Source: Acidobacteriota bacterium (GTDB lineage Bacteria > Acidobacteriota > Terriglobia > Terriglobales > Acidobacteriaceae). Taken from it: a DNA stretch of 5,279 nt. The DNA is taken from positions 1 to 5,279 of the forward strand of contig JAJZIF010000311.1 in the NCBI GenBank assembly GCA_021810735.1. Direction: 5' to 3'. The notes under the pieces are model-generated. The model saw only the letters and a program-made list of their open reading frames with translations. It was not told the DNA's origin and made no database searches. Each line of letters begins with the position of its first letter. Position 1 is the stretch's first letter. Shown here piece after piece: positions 1 to 5,279 of this stretch. The position numbers and the translations under genes are program-made.

Positions 1-936
1 GGGGACGTAGCCATTCCATCGCTGGTAGGCGTTCAGGCCGGGACGCGACGCCTTAAAGAACATGCTGCCGTGCAAATGGTTGGTCCCCGATTTGGAAGTG
101 ACCTGGATACTCGAGCCGCTGAAGCGTCCGTTCTCCGCGTCATAGCTGTTGGAAACGATGGTGACATCCTGCACCGAATCTTCGCTGGGCGTGATCACCG
201 ACGTGCCGCCCCAGACCGCGCTCACCGTGCTGATGCCATCGACGGATATGCCATTGGTCTCATACTGACCGCCGCGGGCCTGGATCTGCGGCCCGTTTTC
301 CGTCTGGAAAATTCCAGATGCGCCGTTACTGGAACCGCCCGGACCCTGGTTGCCCGGCAGATTGTAGGTGCCGCCGCCGTTGCCCTGCGAACCGTCGCCG
401 AAAACGCCCGGCGCCAGTTGCGCCAGTTGGAACACGTCGCGGTTGAAGGAAGGCAGATGCTGAATCTGGTTGCTATCGACGGTACCGCTGAGTGTCGCCG
501 TTTCCGTGTCCAGGAGTGCCGCCTGGGAGCCACTGACCGTCACCGTTTGCGTCGCTTGTCCCAAGGCAAGCTGCACATTCACCGCGTTGGCCTGCTCTGG
601 CAGGATCTGGACATCGTTGAGCGTCTTTTTCTTGAACCCGGGCGCCTCGACCGTGAGCGTGAATCTACTCGGCGGGAGTGCATTGAAAGTGTAAACGCCG
701 CCGCTGGAAGTCGTGGCGGTACTCGTATGGTTTGTCGCCGTATCGGTCAGCGAGACCGTCGCGCCGGAAACTACTGCCCCGGCAGGATCGGTCACGACAC
801 CCTGAATGGATGCTCGAAACTGTGCACGCTATGCTGGAGTGAACAGGCAAATCGCAATCCATGCCAGCAGAATGCCCAGGGAGGTCCCAGTTTTCCGCGT
901 GATTAGATGGTTTCGTCTGAGAAAGGAAATTCGCAT
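1..936 (-). pseudogene. TonB-dependent receptor (Oar-like), 5' part, interrupted by an in-frame TAG
   Basis: Outer-membrane receptor of the kind that imports oligosaccharides or other large nutrients using TonB energy. Read on the minus strand from ATG 934-936, codons 1-35 give a signal peptide (basic MRISFLRRNH, then hydrophobic core ILLAWIAICLF, then TPA). Codon 36 is TAG (829-831). After it the same frame stays open to the window edge (codon 312). Codons 38-125 form a carboxypeptidase-regulatory-like beta-sandwich starting AQFRASIQG. Codons from about 140 form the plug, with LPSFNRDVFQLAQLAPG, a Gly/Asn-rich stretch at 179-205, ISVDGIS, and IQVTSKSGTNHLHGS. Full-length relatives are usually about 1,000-1,200 residues, so most of the barrel lies outside the window. 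The start is supported by GGAGAG five bases upstream. No start codon after the TAG would restore a signal peptide. The gene is divergent from the hydrolase gene. Family call is firm; whether it is a dead gene, a read-through gene or a sequence error is open. Confidence 0.85.
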
Positions 937-941
937 ATCGG

Positions 942-947
942 CTCTCC
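942..947 (-). promoter_or_regulatory. Ribosome binding site of the TonB receptor
   Basis: GGAGAG on the minus strand lies five bases before ATG 934-936. It decides the start of the interrupted receptor gene and shows that the true N-terminus, with its signal peptide, lies upstream of the TAG codon. Confidence 0.6.
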
Positions 948-1023
948 GTTAAAACGGTTGTACTTCTCCCTCTTGTTGTGCCCGCTTGTTTTCAGACGAC
1001 TTCCAACGCTTGGCACGGCCATT

Positions 1024-1053
1024 TCGTCGCGATGGGCATTCCTTTCGCGACGA
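1024..1053. repeat. 9-bp perfect inverted repeat in the divergent control region
   Basis: TCGTCGCGA (1024-1032) is repeated in inverted orientation as TCGCGACGA (1045-1053), separated by 12 bases. It sits three bases from the LacI-type operator and upstream of both divergent genes. It could be a binding site for a second regulator or a hairpin in the receptor leader RNA. There is no T-tract to suggest a terminator. The symmetry is seen directly; the function is unknown. Confidence 0.4.
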
Positions 1054-1054
1054 C

Positions 1055-1084
1055 TTGCGCAAACGATTGCGCTTAATTTAAAAT
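1055..1084 (+). promoter_or_regulatory. Candidate sigma-70 promoter of the hydrolase gene
   Basis: TTGCGC (1055-1060) and TAAAAT (1079-1084) are separated by 18 bases and resemble -35 and -10 elements. They are followed by a leader of about 130 bases before the hydrolase start at 1221. The LacI-type operator at 1057-1072 covers the -35 element and most of the spacer, which is a repressing position. The -35 match is only partial and acidobacterial promoters are poorly defined, so this is a suggestion. Confidence 0.35.
1057..1072. promoter_or_regulatory. LacI/GalR-family operator (central-CG palindrome)
   Basis: GCGCAAACGATTGCGC is an even-length palindrome with 14 of 16 positions symmetrical and CG at its centre (1064-1065). 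This is the form bound by LacI/PurR-type dimers, whose hinge-helix leucine wedges into the central CG. It agrees with the E. coli PurR consensus (ANGCAANCGNTTNCNT, from memory) at every defined position except the two outer ones. It lies between the divergent receptor and hydrolase genes. The likely ligand is the LacI-family protein encoded at 3477-4574, which has the matching hinge leucine. The pairing of this protein with this site is inference. Confidence 0.7.
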
Positions 1085-1147
1085 CAGCACCACTTCATGT
1101 AGAAGCTGTCAAGCGGCACGTCGAGGCCTTCGGCAGCATTGCGCTAG

Positions 1148-1178
1148 CGACTCGTTGCCCGGTCCCTGCAACGGGTCG
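1148..1178 (+). promoter_or_regulatory. 11-bp stem hairpin in the hydrolase 5' leader
   Basis: Positions 1148-1158 (CGACTCGTTGC) pair with 1168-1178 (GCAACGGGTCG), leaving a nine-base loop. All eleven pairs form in RNA, one of them a U-G wobble at 1152/1174. No T-run follows, so it does not look like an intrinsic terminator. A second hairpin follows after six bases, then the ribosome binding site. Possible roles are a structured leader controlling translation, an RNA-stability element, or a DNA-level inverted repeat bound by a protein. Confidence 0.5.
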
Positions 1179-1184
1179 AATCAC

Positions 1185-1200
1185 GCGATGCTAACATCGC
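1185..1200 (+). promoter_or_regulatory. 6-bp stem, 4-base loop hairpin just before the hydrolase ribosome binding site
   Basis: GCGATG (1185-1190) and CATCGC (1195-1200) are perfect inverted arms around CTAA. The hairpin ends seven bases before the GGGAGAG ribosome binding site. With the larger hairpin immediately upstream it makes a tandem-stem leader. The structure is seen directly; any regulatory effect is inference. Confidence 0.45.
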
Positions 1201-1207
1201 AGGCACT

Positions 1208-1214
1208 GGGAGAG
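1208..1214 (+). promoter_or_regulatory. Ribosome binding site that fixes the hydrolase start at 1221
   Basis: GGGAGAG lies six bases before ATG 1221. This favours that start over the in-frame ATG at 1155, which lies inside the first leader hairpin and would put 22 non-signal residues before the signal peptide. ATG 1251 is a weaker alternative, without a comparable upstream purine stretch. Confidence 0.65.
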
Positions 1215-1220
1215 ATTCTG

Positions 1221-3389
1221 ATGAGTGATCGAAAAAACGACAAGAAAGCGATGACATCCATGCTGCTTTTCCTAGTCGGCCTTATCGCTGGATCAACCCC
1301 GGTCCTCGCCGATCAAAATTATTCGCAACAGGTCTTTTTTGTGAATAGCCTTTCGCCAGGGGACTACTTTTACAGCAGCGGTCACGCGTCTGCGCCCAGT
1401 TCGCTGAAACTGGTCGGCGACAAGCTGCCCATCGAGACCTCCACATTCATCAGCGGCCCAAATGCGCTGGAATTGCAATGGGAGTCGACTCCGCAAGGAG
1501 GATGGGAGGCCGCGCTGCACCTCTACCAATGGCGAAACCGATACGTGGATTTCCCTGGGGACAACCTGTACATGTGGCTTTATACGCCAAATGGAATGAG
1601 CGCAAAATATCTGCCTCGGATCGTCTTGCAGGACACGGAAAGAAATTTCACGCAACCGCTGGAGTTGTCCGGTTTTTCGCCGGACCTGAAGGCCAGTCGA
1701 TGGACCAGAATTCGCATTCCTCTGGATCGGTTCGTTACGGCTTCTTTACATCCTTTCCATCCGCATCAGACCAACACCCTGGTCTTTTTGCAAGGTGCTG
1801 CGGACGGCACTCTGCATACAGTATTTATCGATGACATTCGCATCGAAAAGGATGCCTCAGTAGCACAGCCTAAGTTGCCGATAGTGCAACAGGTCCGCGC
1901 CGAAGGATATGAGCGGCACATCGACATCTCCTGGAAACCGGTTCAGAATCCGTACTTCGATCAATATGTAATCTATCGTTCCATTCAGGGAGGGACTTTC
2001 CGACCGATCGGCGTACAGAGGCCGGGGGTAAACCGATATACGGACTTCCTAGGAGACCCCCACATCACTGCCTCCTACAAAGTATCGGTGCGGACGTCGA
2101 CGCTCCGTGAATCTCTTTTGTCTGCGGCCGCCACTGCAAGTACGCATCCCATGAGCGACGACGAACTTATGACCATGGTCCAGGAGGCATCCTTCCGTTA
2201 TTACTGGGAAGGCGCGGAACCGCATTCAGGGATGACGCGGGAAAATATGCCGGGCGACGATGACATCATAGCTACCGGCGCGAGTGGTTTTGGCATCATG
2301 GCACTCATCGTCGGCGCAGACCGGGGATTCATTACGCGGCAACAGGCCATCGATCGCCTGCTGCGCATCACTGCATTCCTGGAAACGGCCGACCGCTATC
2401 ATGGTGCGTGGCCGCATTTTCTGAGCGGCAGCACAGGGCATCGGCTGCCCGTCTTCGGCATGTTCGACAATGGAGCGGACCTGGTTGAGACCTCGTTTCT
2501 GATGGAAGGCTTGCTCTCCGCACGCCAATACTTCAAGGGCAACAGTACTTCGGAGAAAGAACTCTATGCGAGAATTACGGACCTTTGGCAGGGGGTAGAT
2601 TGGAACTGGTTCCGCGCGACCCCCAGGAGGGATGCTCTCTACTGGCATTGGTCGCCGGAATATTCCTGGCACATTGCCAATCGACTTACCGGCTGGAATG
2701 AGGTGATGATCACGTATTTGGAGGCCATCGCTTCACCCACACACCCAATCCCCGCCAGCGACTATTACAGCGGATGGGTAGGCGAAGGCATCGGCAATCA
2801 TTACGCTAACGGCAAAAGCTACTACGGCATTACCCTGTCCGTCGGCGGAGGAACTGGCGGCCCACTCTTCTTCACCGACTACTCCTTTATGGGCTACGAT
2901 CCCCACGGACGCCGGGACAAGTTCGCAGATTACTACGAGAACAACCGTGATCAGTCGCTCATCAATCAGGCCTATTGCATCCAGGACCCGCACAATTGGA
3001 AGGGATACGGCGCCAACACATGGGGTCTTACCGCCGTCGATGGCCCGGGTGGATATGTTCCCTATGAACCCACCTTGGATCTCGACGATGGGACCATTGC
3101 TCCCACTGGAGCGATCAGCGCCTTTGCCTATACTCCAGAGCGCTCCATGCTTGCCCTGAAACACTTCTACCGCGATCTGGGAGCTCAGGTGTGGGGCATC
3201 TATGGCTTCCGCGATGCCTTCAACTTACAGGAGAACTGGTACTCCGGGATTACCATGGGGCTAAATCAGGCCCCAATGGCGGTGATGATCGAGAACTATC
3301 GCACAGGACTTGTCTGGCGCAGCTTCATGGCCAATCCCGAGATTAAACATATGTTGACGGAGGTTGATTTCCGCCCCAGTAAGCCCTGA
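1221..3389 (+). CDS. Secreted glucoamylase-like (PF10091, GH144-like) glycoside hydrolase with N-terminal accessory domains
   Basis: Predicted exported glycan hydrolase, 722 residues. Residues 1-30 are a Sec signal peptide (lysine-rich start, [10 protein letters not shown] core, cleavage after VLA). Residues about 31-215 look like a jelly-roll carbohydrate-binding-type beta-sandwich. Residues about 217-308 are fibronectin-III-like ([21 protein letters not shown]). Residues about 311-722 are the (alpha/alpha)6 glucoamylase-like catalytic domain. Its hallmark motifs are [12 protein letters not shown] (415-426, with D416, D420 and E423), [11 protein letters not shown] (474-484), GWNE (491-494), [11 protein letters not shown] (546-556), [10 protein letters not shown] (622-631) and [11 protein letters not shown] (689-699). 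Characterised members of this type in GH144 cut beta-1,2-glucan to sophoro-oligosaccharides. That substrate is family inference here, and other beta-glucans are possible. The start is set by GGGAGAG six bases upstream. The gene is divergent from the receptor, lies 87 bases before the repressor gene, and sits behind a LacI-type operator. No disruption is visible. Confidence 0.88.
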   Translation: MSDRKNDKKAMTSMLLFLVGLIAGSTPVLADQNYSQQVFFVNSLSPGDYFYSSGHASAPSSLKLVGDKLPIETSTFISGPNALELQWESTPQGGWEAALHLYQWRNRYVDFPGDNLYMWLYTPNGMSAKYLPRIVLQDTERNFTQPLELSGFSPDLKASRWTRIRIPLDRFVTASLHPFHPHQTNTLVFLQGAADGTLHTVFIDDIRIEKDASVAQPKLPIVQQVRAEGYERHIDISWKPVQNPYFDQYVIYRSIQGGTFRPIGVQRPGVNRYTDFLGDPHITASYKVSVRTSTLRESLLSAAATASTHPMSDDELMTMVQEASFRYYWEGAEPHSGMTRENMPGDDDIIATGASGFGIMALIVGADRGFITRQQAIDRLLRITAFLETADRYHGAWPHFLSGSTGHRLPVFGMFDNGADLVETSFLMEGLLSARQYFKGNSTSEKELYARITDLWQGVDWNWFRATPRRDALYWHWSPEYSWHIANRLTGWNEVMITYLEAIASPTHPIPASDYYSGWVGEGIGNHYANGKSYYGITLSVGGGTGGPLFFTDYSFMGYDPHGRRDKFADYYENNRDQSLINQAYCIQDPHNWKGYGANTWGLTAVDGPGGYVPYEPTLDLDDGTIAPTGAISAFAYTPERSMLALKHFYRDLGAQVWGIYGFRDAFNLQENWYSGITMGLNQAPMAVMIENYRTGLVWRSFMANPEIKHMLTEVDFRPSKP

Positions 3390-3476
3390 TGCACCGTCAA
3401 CTGTTTTCAGGAACAACCGCTTTTCAGCAGCACGTTGATTCGGCGTGCGGAAAAATTGAGGCACACAAGCTAAGTC

Positions 3477-4574
3477 ATGACCATAAAACGTCAGCATCCG
3501 GATAAATCCCTGCCCCTCGGAACCGTGGGTCTGAAAGAACTCGCCGCGCATCTGGGGCTTTCGCAAGCCACGGTGTCTCGTGTCATCAACCGGTCTGCAA
3601 CGACGCATCGTATTTCCGCAACCACACAGCAGCGTGTTCTGGCCGCCGCCGCGTCTCTCAATTACAGGCCGAATGTTTTTGCCCGCGGATTGCGGAACAA
3701 GCGCAGCTTCACTGTAGGCGTCATAGTCCCGGAAATCAGGGATGGTTACTCGACCGCCGTGCTGGGAGGAATCGAGGACACGCTGCTGCAGAATGGCTTC
3801 TTCTATTTTGTCGTGAGCCATCGCCATCGGGAAGACTTGCTCCTGGGCTATCCTCGTCTTCTCCTGGATCGGGCCGTGGAAGGCATCATTGCGGTGGACT
3901 CAGCCATTCAAGAGGACCTGCCCGTTCCCGTGGTCGCCATCTCCGGACACATTCGCCATAAATCCACCGTCAATATCAAGCTCGATCATATTCTGGCTGC
4001 GCGATATGCGCTCGAACATCTGCATAAACTTGGGCACCGCCGCATAGCCATTATCAAGGGGCAGGCCTTCAGCTCCGATACGGCCGTCCGCTGGAATGCT
4101 ATTTGCAAAACGGTCGCCGGGCTCGGCCTTTCCATCGATCCCAAGCTCGTTGTGCAATTGGAAGGTTCAGCCCCCGGCATCGGTCCAGGCCGAGAGGCTG
4201 CCCTCGAATTGCTTCAGCGCAAGCGGCCTTTCTCGGCCATCTTTGCCTTCAACGACCTCTCGGCGATCGGCGCAATAACCGTGCTTCATGAAGCGGGACT
4301 TCGGGTACCGGCACAGATTTCCGTGGTGGGATTTGACGATATCCTCAGCGCCTCGACCAACAATCCCGCGCTGACCACCGTGCGGCAGCCGCTGAACGAG
4401 ATGGGTCAAATTGCAGCCACGACGCTGCTGCAGTTGATCCAACGAGAGAACCCCGATCCACCGAAATCTTCCATCCGCGTCGTACCTACATTTATCGTGC
4501 GTGAGTCCACGGCAGACGCTCCACGCAGGGTGCAATCCATGACGAAGAATCAAACATTCACAAAACCTGCCTGA
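3477..4574 (+). CDS. LacI/GalR-family transcriptional repressor
   Basis: Cytoplasmic sugar-responsive DNA-binding protein, 365 residues, somewhat above the usual length of about 340. Residues 16-38 are the LacI helix-turn-helix (GLKELAAHLGLSQATVSRVIN), with recognition residues around Q30-R35. Residues 63-73 (YRPNVFARGLR) are the hinge helix, with L72 placed to enter the centre of a CG operator. Residues from about 77 form the periplasmic-binding-protein-like effector domain. It contains VGVIVPEI (80-87), HLHKLGHRRIAII (181-193), FAFNDLSAIG (256-265), VVGFDDI (283-289) and PALTTVRQPLNEMG (297-310). About 20 polar residues follow the usual RES end. ATG 3477 is the only usable start, because an in-frame TAA lies at 3471-3473. 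Its ribosome binding site is weak. It probably represses the neighbouring hydrolase and receptor through the operator at 1057-1072, with a sugar released by the hydrolase as the likely inducer (inference). Confidence 0.93.
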   Translation: MTIKRQHPDKSLPLGTVGLKELAAHLGLSQATVSRVINRSATTHRISATTQQRVLAAAASLNYRPNVFARGLRNKRSFTVGVIVPEIRDGYSTAVLGGIEDTLLQNGFFYFVVSHRHREDLLLGYPRLLLDRAVEGIIAVDSAIQEDLPVPVVAISGHIRHKSTVNIKLDHILAARYALEHLHKLGHRRIAIIKGQAFSSDTAVRWNAICKTVAGLGLSIDPKLVVQLEGSAPGIGPGREAALELLQRKRPFSAIFAFNDLSAIGAITVLHEAGLRVPAQISVVGFDDILSASTNNPALTTVRQPLNEMGQIAATTLLQLIQRENPDPPKSSIRVVPTFIVRESTADAPRRVQSMTKNQTFTKPA

Positions 4575-4687
4575 AGCCCGGGTAGAGCAGCTCAAATGCC
4601 ACTGGCTCTGCTATGCTGAGGTTCTGTTCTCAGGCATTCTGGCTGCAGCGTCTCGTACCGTCTGGGATTTTCCGTCGGTGAAACACA

Positions 4688-5197
4688 TTGAATACATCGT
4701 CACGCACACGGCCCGGCTTGTTCCTCTTGTATCTCAGCTTCATCCTCATGGGTATCTGCACAACAATCCTGGGGCCCATCTTGCCAGCGCTTTCTGCCCG
4801 CTGGAACATGAATGATGCCCACGCTGGGTCTCTTTTTACAGCCCAATTTATCGGTTCCTCCCTGGGCGCCTTGCTCGCAGCCATTTAGCCCTTCAAAAGC
4901 ACCGTGATCGGTTTCATCACTGTTGCTCTGGGCCTTATACTGCTCACCGTCTCCACCCCGCTTGCCGCCGTGCCGGTCTTGTTTATGTACGGCTTGGGCG
5001 TTGGCCTTGTCCTAACAGGGATCAACCTCACGGTGAGCAGCATGGCCGGGGGAAACCGCGGCACGGCTCTCTCTTGGCTGGACTCGTCAGGGGATCCAGT
5101 GTCAGTGCGGTTCAATGCCATCGCTCTCCATATACCGGACGCGGAGAAGTCCTTGCCACGTTGGACGAAAGCCAACGCTGAATGTCCTTCACGCTGA
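4688..5197 (+). pseudogene. Major-facilitator-superfamily sugar permease, decayed N-terminal fragment
   Basis: Remnant of an inner-membrane sugar transporter. From TTG 4688 the frame gives transmembrane helix 1 (LFLLYLSFILMGICTTILGPI) and helix 2 (AGSLFTAQFIGSSLGALLAAI). A TAG follows at 4886-4888, and then in the same frame come helix 3 (TVIGFITVALGLILLTV), helix 4 (VLFMYGLGVGLVLTGINLTV) and the start of the next segment (GNRGTALSWLD, to about 5087). After that the translation is polar, no longer permease-like, and ends at TGA 5195-5197. A normal member has about 400 residues and 12 helices. Here four helices remain and the loop between helices 2 and 3 looks shortened. An in-frame TGA just upstream (4679-4681) leaves only TTG as a start, with a weak GGTGA before it. 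It follows the repressor gene on the same strand, the usual place for the sugar importer of such a unit. A pseudogene is well supported; the exact break near 5085-5100 is an estimate. Confidence 0.75.
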
Positions 5198-5233
5198 TGC
5201 CGACTCTGAAGTTGTACTCAACAACGAGGCCAC

Positions 5234-5277
5234 GTAAAATACGTGCAGCACGTAAAATAAGTAAAATAAGTAAAATA
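5234..5277. repeat. 9-bp tandem repeat (GTAAAATA plus one base) at the right edge
   Basis: GTAAAATA occurs at 5234, 5252, 5261 and 5270. The last three copies are spaced exactly nine bases apart. The first is 18 bases from the second, so the series stays in phase with one diverged unit (GTGCAGCAC, 5243-5251). The array reaches the window edge and may continue. It is far richer in A+T than its surroundings. It codes for nothing recognisable. Confidence 0.7.
5240..5254. repeat. 15-bp perfect palindrome inside the repeat array
   Basis: TACGTGC (5240-5246) and GCACGTA (5248-5254) are perfect 7-bp inverted arms around a single A. The palindrome spans the one diverged unit of the 9-bp array. It could be a protein-binding site or a small cruciform. 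No function can be assigned. Confidence 0.4.
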
Positions 5278-5279
5278 GG

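Larger units (their letters stand above)
5112..5279 (-). pseudogene. Possible remnant of a tyrosine-recombinase (phage-type integrase) C-terminus
   Basis: A minus-strand frame open from the right edge to TGA 5112-5114 contains GISVKDIQRWL (5169-5201). This closely resembles the box before the LGH(S/T)...TT..Y.H catalytic stretch of tyrosine recombinases (typical form: GVSVKDIQRWLGHSSI). In place of the catalytic GH the sequence reads SSNVARTSPRP, followed by VYGERWH and the stop. The active-site His and Tyr context is therefore not recognisable and the fragment cannot be functional. Nothing integrase-like is seen upstream, where the frame passes into the 9-bp repeats. The match is short, so chance similarity remains possible. 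If real, it fits the abrupt loss of the permease at about 5090 as an integration or deletion scar. Confidence 0.3.

Noticed and set aside
70..906. Long plus-strand open frame of 278 codons opposite the receptor gene
   Set aside because: It is antisense to a clearly conserved TonB receptor, is rich in Arg and Ala as expected of a shadow frame, and shows no recognisable domain.
946..957. CCGTT-AA-AACGG symmetrical element before the receptor ribosome binding site
   Set aside because: Short arms overlapping the Shine-Dalgarno region; symmetry of this size is expected by chance.
907..1194. 95-codon plus-strand open frame across the divergent control region
   Set aside because: It covers the receptor start, the operator and the leader hairpins, has no ribosome binding site, and resembles no protein I recognise.
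1155..1220. Upstream in-frame ATG that would add 22 residues to the hydrolase
   Set aside because: It lies inside a hairpin without a ribosome binding site and would bury the signal peptide. ATG 1221 has a good Shine-Dalgarno sequence.
3411..3426. Possible second LacI-type operator (AACCGCTT core) upstream of the repressor gene, for autoregulation
   Set aside because: The core fits AAnCGnTT, but symmetry outside it is poor and it does not match the flanks of the site at 1057-1072.
3430..3448. Stem-loop GCACG / CGTGC between hydrolase and repressor genes
   Set aside because: Only five base pairs with a nine-base loop and no following T-run, so not a credible terminator.
4616..4633. Stem-loop CTGAG / CTCAG after the repressor gene
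   Set aside because: Five base pairs, eight-base loop, no T-tract; too weak to call a terminator.
4668..4683. Palindrome-like stretch TTTTCCGTCGGTGAAA before the permease remnant
   Set aside because: The arms align only imperfectly around an odd centre, unlike the even, central-CG form expected for this LacI-family repressor.
5231..5279. CRISPR array at the right edge
   Set aside because: The units are nine bases long and contiguous, with no spacers and no cas genes.

Overview
The window looks like a carbohydrate-utilisation locus from an acidobacterium of the Terriglobia type (Granulicella, Terriglobus, Edaphobacter and relatives). The main reason is the leftmost gene. It is a TonB-dependent receptor with a carboxypeptidase-regulatory-like N-terminal domain (starting AQFRASIQG) and a plug of the Oar-like type that is greatly expanded in that group. 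Moderately high GC and the neighbouring gene types fit. The taxonomic call is inference from protein character, not from a search.

Layout. (1) Positions 1-936, minus strand: 5' part of the TonB-dependent receptor, running off the left edge. Its frame is open over 312 codons except for one in-frame TAG (829-831) just after the signal-peptide hydrophobic core. (2) Positions 937-1220: divergent control region. It holds a near-perfect LacI-family operator with a central CG (1057-1072) lying over a candidate promoter, a 9-bp inverted repeat, and two successive hairpins just upstream of the ribosome binding site of the next gene. (3) Positions 1221-3389, plus strand: intact secreted protein of the glucoamylase-like PF10091 / GH144-like family, with extra N-terminal beta-sandwich and fibronectin-III-like domains. 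(4) Positions 3477-4574, plus strand: intact LacI/GalR-family repressor. (5) Positions 4688 to about 5090: decayed 5' part of a major-facilitator sugar permease, with its own in-frame TAG (4886-4888) and loss of the C-terminal two thirds. (6) Positions 5112-5279: possible minus-strand remnant of a tyrosine-recombinase C-terminus, and a 9-bp tandem repeat running into the right edge.

Taken together, the locus has the parts of a sugar-scavenging unit: outer-membrane receptor, exported glucanase, repressor and inner-membrane permease. The family of the enzyme makes beta-1,2-glucan a reasonable but unproven substrate. The repressor probably acts at the operator between receptor and hydrolase genes. 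The enzyme and regulator are intact as read, while both transport genes carry nonsense codons. The locus therefore appears to be losing import while keeping the exported enzyme and its control, unless the TAG codons are read through or are sequence errors. Rearrangement at the right end may have removed the rest of the permease.
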